DNA of 64,000 nt from positions 124,001 to 188,000 of the forward strand of contig CAJYGB010000016.1 in NCBI GenBank assembly GCA_913774355.1. The letters run 5' to 3'. The translations under genes were made by a program, and so were the position numbers. The notes under the pieces are model-generated. The model was not told where the DNA came from, did not search any database, and was given only the letters and a program-made list of their open reading frames with translations. The stretch is from an uncultured Chryseobacterium sp. (GTDB taxonomy: Bacteria; Bacteroidota; Bacteroidia; Flavobacteriales; Weeksellaceae). Positions 9,732-18,378 of this stretch are shown here, one piece after another (the stretch's first letter is position 1; every line of letters starts with the position of its first letter).

Positions 9732-10271
9732 ATGAAAAAACTAATAGCCTTCGTCATATTTACTTTTGGTTTACTTCTGGTGAACTCTTGTTTTAAAGCC
9801 AACGACAATGTAGGTCATGACGGTAAATGTACCGGCTCCGCTTATTGTTCTGCCTGCACCAATTGTTCCAGGTGTGGGCATTGCGGCAGTGGCGGAACCT
9901 GCGGCGTCTGCGGTGGCGGATCCTCTGAAAGCACGTTATCTTACCGAAGCTCTTCCAAAAAAAGCAGGCATAAAAAACGTAAAACTTCAAAAATATACGT
10001 CTCTTCAAAAACGGAATCCAGACCCCCAAAGGTAGTTATTGATGAAGTGAATGTAAATATTAATGCTAACAACAGATATCTTACAGGAGTTGCAGCAACA
10101 AAGATTTATGAGAAACCCGCATTCAAATCCAATGTGGTAGCTATTATTACCAAAAATGTCAGAATGATACAACTTTCAAAAAAGGGAAAATGGTATAAGG
10201 TAAAGGTGAAATCAAGCGGGAAAACAGGATATGTTTATTACAAGAATATCAAAGAAGATCATTTAAATTAG
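9732..10271 (+). CDS. Cys-rich lipoprotein with C-terminal SH3b domain
   Basis: 179 residues. The lipoprotein signal ends LLLVNSC (Cys20). Right after the anchor comes a dense Cys/Gly segment (CTGSAYCSACTNCSRCGHC, then GGTCGVCGGG) with nine further Cys, a Ser/Lys-rich linker, and an SH3b domain at about 110-175 (TKIYEKPAFKSNVVAIITK...GKWYKVKVKSSGKTGYVYYK). SH3b domains often bind cell wall or peptides. The Cys cluster could bind metal or form disulfides. It is the last gene of the operon; a bidirectional terminator follows. Confidence 0.82.
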   Translation: MKKLIAFVIFTFGLLLVNSCFKANDNVGHDGKCTGSAYCSACTNCSRCGHCGSGGTCGVCGGGSSESTLSYRSSSKKSRHKKRKTSKIYVSSKTESRPPKVVIDEVNVNINANNRYLTGVAATKIYEKPAFKSNVVAIITKNVRMIQLSKKGKWYKVKVKSSGKTGYVYYKNIKEDHLN

Positions 10272-10324
10272 TTCATCAATCAATTCAGACAAATAAAAAC
10301 TAAAAACACTTTCATATAACCATC

Positions 10325-10356
10325 AAAAAAGCGAAGAACCACTCTTCGCTTTTTTT
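10325..10356. terminator. Bidirectional terminator
   Basis: The stem AGCGAAGA/TCTTCGCT is flanked by an A-run on the left and a T-run on the right, between the convergent lipoprotein gene and the elaA-like gene. Confidence 0.85.
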
Positions 10357-10804
10357 ATTTTCTCAGCATCTCCGTATGTGGAATGTCATCTTCGAGATAT
10401 TTCTTTCCCGTATCCTCAAAACCGAAATCACCATAGAACCGCAGTAGATAGTCTTGTGCGGAAATCCTGACCTCCGAAGTTCGGAAGCGGTTTTCAATGG
10501 CTTGTACCGCATAAGCAATCAGCTGTTTCCCCAGGCTTTTGCCTCTTGCCTTTTCCGTGGTCAGAACCCTTCCGATCGATGCTTCATTATATTTAATCCC
10601 TTTATCGAAGATTCTGCAGTAAGCCAGCACTTCCCCATCCTCTTCTGCCCAGAGGTGAATAGCTTTCTGATCGTAACCGTCAAGGTCCGGATAGGGGCAA
10701 TCCTGCTCTACAACAAAAACATCTACCCTGGCTTTAATAACGGCATACAGCTCGGTAACCGTAAGTTCATCAAACGTTTTGATTTTCCAGACTATATTAT
10801 TCAT
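10355..10804 (-). CDS. elaA: GNAT acetyltransferase, ElaA family
   Basis: 149 residues, full length for ElaA. The GNAT fold has the acetyl-CoA loop region SIGRVLTTEKARGKSLGKQL (about 77-96) and the typical ElaA opening RVDVFVVEQDCPYPDLDGYD. Target and biological role are not established for the family in general. It overlaps the 3' end of the engB gene by 8 bp, so it is translated from the same message. Confidence 0.88.
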   Translation of the reverse strand: MNNIVWKIKTFDELTVTELYAVIKARVDVFVVEQDCPYPDLDGYDQKAIHLWAEEDGEVLAYCRIFDKGIKYNEASIGRVLTTEKARGKSLGKQLIAYAVQAIENRFRTSEVRISAQDYLLRFYGDFGFEDTGKKYLEDDIPHTEMLRK

Positions 10805-11420
10805 CGAAGCTTACACTGTTATTGGCCAGGAATTCGTTGGTCTTCTGGATAAAATTCAGGATTTCGTCGCAGCCTTGTTTCTTTTCAGCCGAAGTAACAT
10901 AAATTTCCGGCAGATCTTCCCAGGTTTTATGCAGTTCCGCTTTATAATGCTCCACATTCTGAATGGCCGCATTCGGTTTCAGCTTGTCTACCTTCGTAAA
11001 AACGATTGAAAAAGGCACCCCGCTTTCCCCGCACCACTGGATAAATTCCAGGTCGATGGGCTGAGGTTTATGGCGGGAATCCACCAGCACGAAAAGGTTA
11101 ACAAGGTTTTTTCGGTTCAGGATATAATTGGTAATCAGCTTTTCGAAATCCTTTCGGATCGATTTGGACACTTTGGCATAGCCATATCCGGGCAAATCGG
11201 TAAGGTACCAGTTTTCATTAACTAAAAAATGATTGATAAGCTGCGTTTTTCCCGGAGTTCCTGAAGTCTTGGCAAGATCTTTATGATTCATCATCGCATT
11301 AATCAAAGAAGATTTTCCTACATTTGACCTTCCGATAAAGGCATATTCCGGCATATTGGGCTCCGGACATTCCTGCCATTTTCCGCTGCTTTTTACAAAC
11401 GTTGCTGTTTTAATAACCAT
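10797..11420 (-). CDS. engB: Ribosome biogenesis GTPase EngB/YsxC
   Basis: 207 residues. GTPase motifs are all present: G1 GRSNVGKS (about 30-37), G2 region TSGTPGKTQ, G3 DLPGYG, G4 TKVD, G5 TSAEK. EngB is an essential 50S-subunit assembly GTPase. The length is typical and the start at 11420 gives the usual beginning MVIKTATFVKSS. The elaA-like gene overlaps its 3' end. Confidence 0.95.
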   Translation of the reverse strand: MVIKTATFVKSSGKWQECPEPNMPEYAFIGRSNVGKSSLINAMMNHKDLAKTSGTPGKTQLINHFLVNENWYLTDLPGYGYAKVSKSIRKDFEKLITNYILNRKNLVNLFVLVDSRHKPQPIDLEFIQWCGESGVPFSIVFTKVDKLKPNAAIQNVEHYKAELHKTWEDLPEIYVTSAEKKQGCDEILNFIQKTNEFLANNSVSFDE

Positions 11421-11603
11421 TTCTTTGCATATTTTAATTCGTCAAATATCGTAATAAAATAAACGACATAAAAACTTAAGTTGTGGCCAGGGAAATTTTT
11501 AGCCTTAACGAAAATGATTATTTACAGATCGCTTTAGCTAAAGAAGCTGTCCTAAAAGTTTAGGCAGTCTTTTTTTGTAACAAAATAAACAAGTAATTTT
11601 TTA

Positions 11604-11743
11604 TGCTCCAGAGGAGCAGTATCTGTGTAGAAAAAAAATATAGAATATGGCAAGCACACCGTCGGTGTGCTATGATAAGATAGAACTCCTTCGGAGTTCT
11701 GGTATTACAAGATGCTGATGTCGGTCTGCACAGATGTTGCTCC
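11604..11743. repeat. Composite hairpin repeat, MITE-like or structured RNA
   Basis: Outer imperfect inverted repeats (11613-11631 and 11725-11743, 16 of 19 matching) enclose two perfect hairpins: AGCACACCG/CGGTGTGCT at 11653-11671 and AGAACTCC/GGAGTTCT at 11682-11700. A further stem TGCTCC/GGAGCA is at 11604-11618. The whole folds as a multibranched structure. It lies in the 533-bp spacer between engB and the hydrolase gene (11421-11953), where I see no convincing gene. Confidence 0.7.
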
Positions 11744-11953
11744 AACGAAGCAAATTAAGTGATAATTTCACACGCTATGTTGCAAAATTATTATAGAAAT
11801 AAATCTGAAAAAAGTTTAACAAAAAAGACTGCTCCCTTTTGGACATACTCTTTCTAAATTTTCATATAAGTATCAAGAAATCTCATGCATTATCGCGGAG
11901 ATCTACATTCCGGCCATAAAAAATAGGAAGCAACAACTTACCTCCTATTTAAT

Positions 11954-12715
11954 TTAAATTTTATCTTTCAGCCAGCCGTAAAGAATTTCGTTGAATTCAT
12001 CCGGCTTTTCCATCATGGCTGCGTGACCGCATTTATCGATCCAGAACAGATCCGAATTCGGAATAAATTTGTGCATGTCTTCCGCAACTTCAGGCGGCGT
12101 TACATTATCATTCCTCCCCCAGATCAGGCAGGTCGGTGTCTTGATCTTCGGAAGATCATTCAGCATATTGTGCTTGATGGCGCTTCTGGCCAGCATCACG
12201 GTCTTTATTCCTTTCATCCGGTCATTTACCACCGCAAAAACTTCATCTACAAGGCTTTCGGTCGCTACGGAAGGGTCGTAAAAAACTTCCTCCGTTTTTT
12301 TTCTGATATAGGAACGGTCGTTCTTTCTCGGGAAACTGTCCCCGAAAGTCCTTTCATAAAGACCTGAACTTCCCGTAAGTACAAGATTTTTCACCAGATC
12401 CGGTCTTGCCAGTGCAAGGATAAGCCCGACATGACCGCCCATTGAATTTCCGACAATGGTTACGGGACCTTCTACATGGGCTTCCAGGAATTTGGCAATA
12501 TATTTTGCCAACGTGGTGAGATTGGTATTAAGTACCGGCAATTCGTAGATCGGCAGTTGGGGAACATATACCTTGAATCCCCTGTCCGAAAAAAAATCTA
12601 CCATCTTATCGAAATTGCTCAACCCACCCATTAAACCGTGCAGCAGCACCAATGGATGTCCCTCTCCCGCCTCTATAAAGGTATATTTCTTTTCTTTTTT
12701 TGTACTAAATATCAT
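11954..12715 (-). CDS. Alpha/beta hydrolase
   Basis: 253 residues from the ATG at 12715 (MIFSTKKEKKYTFIEAGEG); an upstream in-frame ATG at 12760 would put the start upstream of a TATTTTTG -7 box at 12745-12738. The oxyanion region is LLHGLMGG, the nucleophile elbow GNSMGG (Ser near residue 92), the acid WGRND and the catalytic His CGHAAM. This is a complete catalytic triad of the small-ester/haloperoxidase type. Substrate is unknown. The gene is divergent from mraZ. Confidence 0.88.
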   Translation of the reverse strand: MIFSTKKEKKYTFIEAGEGHPLVLLHGLMGGLSNFDKMVDFFSDRGFKVYVPQLPIYELPVLNTNLTTLAKYIAKFLEAHVEGPVTIVGNSMGGHVGLILALARPDLVKNLVLTGSSGLYERTFGDSFPRKNDRSYIRKKTEEVFYDPSVATESLVDEVFAVVNDRMKGIKTVMLARSAIKHNMLNDLPKIKTPTCLIWGRNDNVTPPEVAEDMHKFIPNSDLFWIDKCGHAAMMEKPDEFNEILYGWLKDKI

Positions 12716-12930
12716 AAAATGCCTTAATAAAGCCTTGCAAAAATACAAATTAAACCTCAAAAATATTTTGAATACTCTAATTTAAAATAAAAATAATATA
12801 CCAAACTCCTTTTTCTTCACTTTTTTGTGAAACTCTTTTGTATGGGCTAAATAATACCTTCTACAATCCTCATCATATCAGAATATTAACCCCCTGAAAT
12901 TAAATCTTTAATAAAACTTATTAACATTAA

Positions 12931-12981
12931 GGTAAAAAGTGGTAAAAAGTGGGAGGATTTAGAAATTATTATATAAATTTG
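12931..12981 (+). promoter_or_regulatory. dcw cluster promoter with MraZ boxes
   Basis: Two AAAGTGG heptamers (12936-12942 and 12946-12952) are repeated with a 10-bp period, and are followed by the -7 box TAAATTTG (12974-12981). Direct AAAGTG(T/G) repeats upstream of mraZ are the known binding pattern of MraZ, so the operon is probably self-regulated. The mraZ ATG at 12988 is only 6 bases after the box, so the message may be leaderless. Confidence 0.75.
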
Positions 12982-12987
12982 TCCCAA

Positions 12988-13446
12988 ATGAAAAGTTTCA
13001 TTGGGACATATGAGTGTAAAATTGACGACAAAGGCCGCTTAAAAGTTCCTTCATCTTTAATTAAACAGATGGAAAACTTCGACGACAAGGCGTTTGTAGT
13101 CAAAAGATCTGTGTTCCAGTCCTGTCTGGAAGTTTACCCTATGCATGCGTGGGATAAAATGATGGCCAGGATCAATAAACTGAACCGTTTTATAAAAAAG
13201 AACGCTGATTTCATCAGAATGTTTACGGCAGGAGTAAAAACTGTAGAACTGGATAATGCAGGAAGGCTACAGATTTCGAAAGACCTTACGGTTTTCGCCG
13301 GTCTTCAGAAAGACCTCGTGATCACCGGCGCAGGAGAACTCTTTGAGATCTGGGACAAAGAAGCCTATGAAAAGGTAATTTCCATAGACGAAGCAGATTT
13401 CGCCAGCCTTGCTGAAGATGTAATGGGCGCTTTAGATGAAGAATAA
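12988..13446 (+). CDS. mraZ: Transcriptional regulator MraZ
   Basis: 152 residues from the ATG at 12988 (MKSFIGTYECKIDDKGRLKV), the usual MraZ beginning; the longer in-frame start at 12949 would precede the -7 box. Two AbrB/MraZ half-domains are visible: DDKGRLKVPSSL (about 12-23) and DNAGRLQISKDL (about 91-102). MraZ binds its own promoter as a ring and tunes the dcw cluster. It heads the cluster, as in most bacteria. Confidence 0.95.
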   Translation: MKSFIGTYECKIDDKGRLKVPSSLIKQMENFDDKAFVVKRSVFQSCLEVYPMHAWDKMMARINKLNRFIKKNADFIRMFTAGVKTVELDNAGRLQISKDLTVFAGLQKDLVITGAGELFEIWDKEAYEKVISIDEADFASLAEDVMGALDEE

Positions 13447-13480
13447 CCGCTGAAAGGCGATAAAAAAACACACCTTAAGA

Positions 13481-14374
13481 ATGTATCATAACCCCGTTTT
13501 GTTGAAGCAAAGTGTTGATGATTTGGTGACGAATCCGGACGGAATCTATGTAGACTGTACTTTTGGTGGCGGAGGCCATTCAAGAGAAATATTGAGCAGG
13601 CTTTCGGATAAAGGCAGACTGTTCAGTTTTGATCAGGATCTTGATGCGCTGAAAAACGCCATCGATGACCCCCGGTTTACCCTGATCAATCAGAATTTCC
13701 GGTTTCTGGAAAACTCACTGCTGATCTACGGCATTTCACAGGTTGACGGAATCCTGGCCGATTTGGGCGTTTCCTCGCACCAGTTCGACGAAGCCGAAAG
13801 AGGATTCTCTACCAGGAGCGATGCACCACTGGACATGCGGATGAACGTAATGCAGGGGCTTGATGCCAAAAGAGTGATTAACGATTACGACGAAGAGCAG
13901 CTGGCCGATATTTTTTATTATTACGGCGAACTGAGGGAAGCCCGGAAATTGGCGAGGGATATCGTTCATCACCGGAAAATAAAAAGCATCAACACCACGG
14001 AAGACCTGAAAAAACTATTCAGCTACCTTCCGCCGCATAAAGTAAATAAATTTTATGCACAGTTGTTTCAGGCGATCAGAATCGAAGTAAACCAGGAACT
14101 GGAGGTATTGAAGGAAATGCTGGTGCAGTCCTATACTATTCTGAAACCTGAAGGAAGACTGGTTGTGATTTCCTATCATTCGCTGGAAGACAGGCTGGTA
14201 AAAAGATTTTTGAAAAACGGAATGTTTGAGGGGGAGCCCGAAAGAGACATTTACGGAAATTATAAAAAAGCATTCGAGCTGGTAAAGAGCAAAGCCATCA
14301 TTCCCGACGACCGGGAAATCGAGGAAAACTCAAGAGCCAGAAGCGCTAAAATGAGAACAGGAATAAAAGTGTAA
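13481..14374 (+). CDS. rsmH: 16S rRNA (cytosine-1402-N4)-methyltransferase RsmH
   Basis: 297 residues. It opens MYHNPVLLKQSVDDL, and has the SAM-binding motif DCTFGGGGHS (about 24-33), DLGVSSHQFD, RGFSTRSDAPLDMRM and the C-terminal SYHSLEDRLVK. Length and order are normal for RsmH (MraW). It is the second gene of the dcw cluster. Confidence 0.96.
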   Translation: MYHNPVLLKQSVDDLVTNPDGIYVDCTFGGGGHSREILSRLSDKGRLFSFDQDLDALKNAIDDPRFTLINQNFRFLENSLLIYGISQVDGILADLGVSSHQFDEAERGFSTRSDAPLDMRMNVMQGLDAKRVINDYDEEQLADIFYYYGELREARKLARDIVHHRKIKSINTTEDLKKLFSYLPPHKVNKFYAQLFQAIRIEVNQELEVLKEMLVQSYTILKPEGRLVVISYHSLEDRLVKRFLKNGMFEGEPERDIYGNYKKAFELVKSKAIIPDDREIEENSRARSAKMRTGIKV

Positions 14375-14378
14375 AAAA

Positions 14379-14421
14379 GTGAATGGTGAATCGTCAATGG
14401 TGAATTTAAATTGACCATTCA
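14379..14421 (+). repeat. Hairpin between rsmH and ftsL
   Basis: GTGAATGGT (14379-14387) is complemented by ACCATTCAC (14413-14421), with inner repeats of the same GGTGAAT word. It is an intergenic hairpin, not coding, and argues against a start for ftsL at the TTG inside it (14411). Confidence 0.55.
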
Positions 14422-14461
14422 CAACCAAAGCGGATTCACTGCGAAGCAAACCGACAATAAA

Positions 14462-14830
14462 TTGGCAAAAAGAGCAACAACAAACCGTCCTCAGAAGAGA
14501 CTTACTTTTATAGACATTATAAAAGGAAACTTCCTGAACCGTGACGAGATCAAAATGCACTACAAGTATTTCCTGCTGCTCTTTGTCCTCATGATGGCCA
14601 TGATTTACAGCAACCATCTTGTCAATAAAAAAATTAAAATTGTCAACGCCTTAAAAGAAGAAACGGAAGAATATAAATCGCGGAACGCTTACGCGCAAAG
14701 TAAGCTTATTAAAGTAAAAATGGAATCGGAACTGGGGAAGGAAGTAGCACGGGATTCTCTGATGACCCTGGAAAACCATCCTCATAAATTGCTCATAAAA
14801 CTGGACAGTACGGATGCAAAAGCAAAATGA
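14462..14830 (+). CDS. ftsL: FtsL-like cell division protein
   Basis: 122 residues from TTG 14462 (MAKRATTNRPQKRL). The frame opens further upstream to TTG 14411, which lies in an intergenic hairpin; the start is therefore uncertain and the first ATG (14555) would leave only the membrane part. There is a basic cytoplasmic N-terminus, one membrane helix (YKYFLLLFVLMMAMIYS), then a periplasmic coiled coil with heptads (KIKIVNALKEETEEYKSRN). Size, topology and position between rsmH and ftsI identify it as the flavobacterial FtsL, part of the FtsQLB complex. It overlaps ftsI by 17 bp. Confidence 0.82.
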   Translation: MAKRATTNRPQKRLTFIDIIKGNFLNRDEIKMHYKYFLLLFVLMMAMIYSNHLVNKKIKIVNALKEETEEYKSRNAYAQSKLIKVKMESELGKEVARDSLMTLENHPHKLLIKLDSTDAKAK

Positions 14831-16805
14831 ATACGATAACAAGCGTAAGAAAACATTACGTTGGGGCTACCTCTTTGCAGTGGTGGCTTTGTGCGTATTT
14901 ACCCTTTTCCTTGCTCGGATCGTTATCCTTCAGAACACCAATGTCCAGGAGATCAAAGACGATTACATCAATAAAAATTACCGGGAAGCTACCCTAAAAG
15001 CCGCTAGAGGAAACCTGTTTGCCTCCGATGGCTCCATCCTCGCCACTACCGTAATGCGTTACGACATCTATCTGGATTTCAAAACCATGAGGGACACGAT
15101 ATACACCAACAACATCGGCGCCCTTACGGATTCTTTAAGTAAGATGTTCGGAAAACCCAGAGGTGAATTCAGAAAGAAATTCGATGAACAGCGAAAAAAG
15201 AAGAACCAGTATTTTACTTTGGCAAAAGGCCTGGATTTCGACCAATACGACAGGATCAGGAAATTCCCGATCTTCAGAAAAGGTAAAAACAAAGGTGGAT
15301 TTATCGTAGACAGAAACTATAAGCGCGAACTTGCCACTTCCGAAATTGGGGCAGGAACCATCGGAATGGACGACGGCGTACACACCGCCGGACTTGAAGG
15401 CGCTTTCTCAAAATACCTTAGAGGAACAGACGGCAAAAGGCTGGAGCAGAGAATCAATTCCTCCCAATGGAAACCGATCGATTTTTGGAAAGTTCAGGAA
15501 CCGGTTGACGGCGAGGACGTTTATACAACATTAGACCTTAGAATTCAGGACATTGCCCATTCGGCTCTGCAGAAACAGCTTATTAATTTTGAAGCCAAGC
15601 ACGGCACCGTGATCGTGATGGAAGTTGCAACCGGGAAAGTCCGTGCCATGGTAAATTTAAGAAGAGACGACGACGGTGAATATGTAGATTCCTACAACTA
15701 TGCCCTGAAAGATAATATCGAACCGGGCTCTACCTTCAAAACCATTTCGCTTCTGGCCGCCATGGATGACGGCTTTATCGATGAAAACACGACAGTAGAT
15801 GTAGGAAACGGAGTCTGGGTGTACGCCAAGCAGAGAATTTCAGACGGTCACGGCCACGGAATTTATGACATCAGTGATGTGCTTGCCAAATCCAGTAACG
15901 TAGGCTCCGCAAAGCTGATTACAAAATATTATGCCGAAAAGCCGCAGATCTTCCTGGATCATTTAAGACGCTGGAAACTTTTCGACAAAATGGATATCGA
16001 ACTTCCGGGTATTACCAAACCAAGGTTTGTAACGCCGGAAAGCAAAAGATGGAACCCGGCAGCCCTTGCCTCGCTTGCTTACGGATACGCTTCCAACATC
16101 AACCTGTTGCAGCTGGCCACTTTTTATAATGGAGTCGCCAATAACGGGAAAATGCTGAAACCGCTTTTCATTGATAAAATTATGAAAGACGGGAAAATAT
16201 CCTATACGGCCAAACCGGAAGTAATGGTCAGCAAAATGGCTTCCGAAAAAGCCATTAAGATGATGACCCACGCTTTAACGAAAGCAGTGGAAAAAGGAAC
16301 GGCAAAGAGTATTTTCACGCCTAATTTAAAGATGGCCGGAAAAACGGGAACGGCAAGATTTGAATACTGGCTGCCCGGACCGATGAAGTACCGTGCATCA
16401 TTCGCGGGCTTCTACCCTGCCGATAATCCGAAGTATACCTGCTATGTGATGATCAGCGAGCCGAATACGGCAAAAGGATTCTACGGAGCCACCGTTGCGG
16501 CACCGGTATTCAAGGAAATTGCAGGGAAGACCTTCCTGAAAACCCCGCAGAATGTTGAAAAAGAAATGCTGGTCGACAAAAAAGTAAACCTTAACAAAAT
16601 GGTTGAGCCCAATGTAAAAGTCGCCGTCACCAATAAACAAATGCCGAATGTAGTAGGATTAATCGGTAAAAACGTAATCCCGCAGCTGGAAAACCTGGGC
16701 TATCGGGTAGATTATAAAGGTGTTGGCAGGATTACGGAACAGTTCCCGATGGAAGGTACGACGATCAGCAAAAACCAGAGGATTTATTTATCCCTGCAGA
16801 ATTAA
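14814..16805 (+). CDS. ftsI: Septal peptidoglycan transpeptidase FtsI (PBP3) with PASTA domain
   Basis: 663 residues. Short cytoplasmic tail, membrane helix (about 18-38), PBP dimer domain, and transpeptidase domain with SxxK at Ser306 (STFK), SSN at 360-362 and KTGT at 510-513. A single PASTA domain follows at the C-terminus (about 605-663, MPNVVGLIGKNVIPQLENLG). FtsI cross-links septal peptidoglycan with FtsW. The PASTA domain is usual in Bacteroidota and Gram-positives but absent in E. coli FtsI. Confidence 0.96.
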   Translation: MQKQNEYDNKRKKTLRWGYLFAVVALCVFTLFLARIVILQNTNVQEIKDDYINKNYREATLKAARGNLFASDGSILATTVMRYDIYLDFKTMRDTIYTNNIGALTDSLSKMFGKPRGEFRKKFDEQRKKKNQYFTLAKGLDFDQYDRIRKFPIFRKGKNKGGFIVDRNYKRELATSEIGAGTIGMDDGVHTAGLEGAFSKYLRGTDGKRLEQRINSSQWKPIDFWKVQEPVDGEDVYTTLDLRIQDIAHSALQKQLINFEAKHGTVIVMEVATGKVRAMVNLRRDDDGEYVDSYNYALKDNIEPGSTFKTISLLAAMDDGFIDENTTVDVGNGVWVYAKQRISDGHGHGIYDISDVLAKSSNVGSAKLITKYYAEKPQIFLDHLRRWKLFDKMDIELPGITKPRFVTPESKRWNPAALASLAYGYASNINLLQLATFYNGVANNGKMLKPLFIDKIMKDGKISYTAKPEVMVSKMASEKAIKMMTHALTKAVEKGTAKSIFTPNLKMAGKTGTARFEYWLPGPMKYRASFAGFYPADNPKYTCYVMISEPNTAKGFYGATVAAPVFKEIAGKTFLKTPQNVEKEMLVDKKVNLNKMVEPNVKVAVTNKQMPNVVGLIGKNVIPQLENLGYRVDYKGVGRITEQFPMEGTTISKNQRIYLSLQN

Positions 16806-16810
16806 TAGCG

Positions 16811-16853
16811 GTCCCAAAGGACAATTTAAACCAGAATAGGACAAAGTCCTGTT
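16811..16853 (+). repeat. Two-hairpin spacer element, copy 1 (ftsI-murE)
   Basis: GTCC-CAAA-GGAC (16811-16822) is followed by a second stem around AGGAC-AAA-GTCCT (16835-16853 with an AAT/GTT extension). The same layout, with different but still complementary stem bases, is in the ftsW-murG spacer. Confidence 0.6.
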
Positions 16854-16876
16854 AAAAAATAAAAAGCATCAGAGAA

Positions 16877-18337
16877 ATGCAGTTAAATGAATTATTAAAA
16901 AGAATTCCGGTATTTGAAATCTTGGGCAACGACAGTCTGGAAGTTTCCGAATTGGTTTTCGACAGCAGAAAGGTTACGGAAAACTCTTTATACATCGCGA
17001 TGAGAGGAACCGTTGTGGACGGGCATTCATTTATTGCATCATCGGTAGAAAAGGGAGCAAAAGCCATTGTCTGTGAAGAATTTCCTGACCACAAGGATGA
17101 ACATATTACGTATGTGAAAGTAAAGGATTCATCCAAAGCTTTAGGACAGCTGGCTTCCAACTTTTACGGCAACCCTTCCGAAAAACTAAAACTGATCGGA
17201 GTAACGGGAACCAACGGAAAAACCTCCGTTTCCACTTTGCTATTTGATGTTTTCAAAAATTTAGGTTACGATTCCGCTTTATTGTCTACGGTTGAAATCA
17301 GAATTGCCGATCAGGTGATTCCTGCAACCCATACGACGCCGGATGTCATTACCATCAATAAAATCCTTGCCGAAGCTGTGGAAGAAGGCTGTGAATTCGC
17401 TTTTATGGAAGTCAGCTCACACGGCATCGCCCAAAACAGAATTGAAGGGCTTCATTTTTCAATAGCCGGTTTCACGAACCTGACCCACGACCATCTGGAT
17501 TATCATAAAACATTTGAAGAATATTTAAAAACGAAAAAGAGATTTTTTGACGGATTAAGCAGCACCGCTACTGCCATCACCAATGTTGATGATAAAAACG
17601 GAAACGTCATGCTTCAGAATACAAAGGCTGCTAAAAAGTCTTATGCCCTGAAAACCATGGCCGATTATCACGGGAAACTGCTGGAAGTGGATTTTAACGG
17701 AATGCTGCTGAATTTCAATGGAAAAGAATTCTGGACCACCCTTACCGGGAAATTTAATGTATACAATTTACTACTGGTATTCGGTATTGCCTCTGAACTT
17801 GGCTTTGAGCAGGAAGAAATCCTTCAGGCGATCAGTCAGCTGAAAAGGGTTTCCGGAAGATTCGAAACCTTTAAATCCGATGGTGGAATCTTTTTCATCG
17901 TCGATTATGCCCATACACCGGATGCCCTGGAAAATATTCTGGACAGCATCAACGATATCCGTACAAAAAACGAAAGGTTAATCACGGTTTTCGGTTGCGG
18001 CGGCGACAGGGATCATACCAAAAGACCTGAAATGGGAAATATTGCCACTAAAAAATCCACATTGGCCATTATAACTTCGGATAATCCAAGAACGGAAGAT
18101 CCGGCAGCCATTATCAAAGAAATCGAAGCGGGCGTTGAACCGCAGCACTTCAGCAAATACACCTCTATTCCCGACCGGAAGGAAGCGATCAAGATGGCGA
18201 TTAAGTTTGCAGAACCGAAGGATATCGTTCTCGTAGCCGGGAAAGGACATGAAAACTATCAGGAAATCAATGGTGTAAAGCATCATTTTGATGATAAGGA
18301 AACCATCAATGAGCTGTGGAAATTAATGAGTAAATAA
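16877..18337 (+). CDS. murE: UDP-MurNAc-tripeptide synthetase MurE
   Basis: 486 residues. The ATP loop is GVTGTNGKTS (about 109-118), the central domain has SSHGIAQNR and FTNLTHDHLDYH, and the C-terminal domain has DNPRTEDP (about 401). The DNPR motif is associated with meso-diaminopimelate specificity, so the cell wall is likely of the mDAP type. It adds the third amino acid to the peptidoglycan precursor. Normal length and position after ftsI. Confidence 0.96.
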   Translation: MQLNELLKRIPVFEILGNDSLEVSELVFDSRKVTENSLYIAMRGTVVDGHSFIASSVEKGAKAIVCEEFPDHKDEHITYVKVKDSSKALGQLASNFYGNPSEKLKLIGVTGTNGKTSVSTLLFDVFKNLGYDSALLSTVEIRIADQVIPATHTTPDVITINKILAEAVEEGCEFAFMEVSSHGIAQNRIEGLHFSIAGFTNLTHDHLDYHKTFEEYLKTKKRFFDGLSSTATAITNVDDKNGNVMLQNTKAAKKSYALKTMADYHGKLLEVDFNGMLLNFNGKEFWTTLTGKFNVYNLLLVFGIASELGFEQEEILQAISQLKRVSGRFETFKSDGGIFFIVDYAHTPDALENILDSINDIRTKNERLITVFGCGGDRDHTKRPEMGNIATKKSTLAIITSDNPRTEDPAAIIKEIEAGVEPQHFSKYTSIPDRKEAIKMAIKFAEPKDIVLVAGKGHENYQEINGVKHHFDDKETINELWKLMSK

Positions 18338-18378
18338 ATTAGATAAAAACTTGTTAAAAAATTAAACTAGAAGAACCC

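Noticed and set aside
9793..10035. Open frames on both strands within the Cys-rich lipoprotein gene
   Set aside because: They are shadows caused by the GC-rich Cys/Gly codon stretch; the lipoprotein frame has signal, lipobox and SH3b domain.
10454..11009. Plus-strand frames opposite elaA and engB
   Set aside because: Both minus-strand genes carry all family motifs; the plus-strand frames have none.
11560..11745. Minus-strand open frame of 61 codons
   Set aside because: It lies entirely in the composite hairpin repeat; its reading frame is a by-product of the palindromes.
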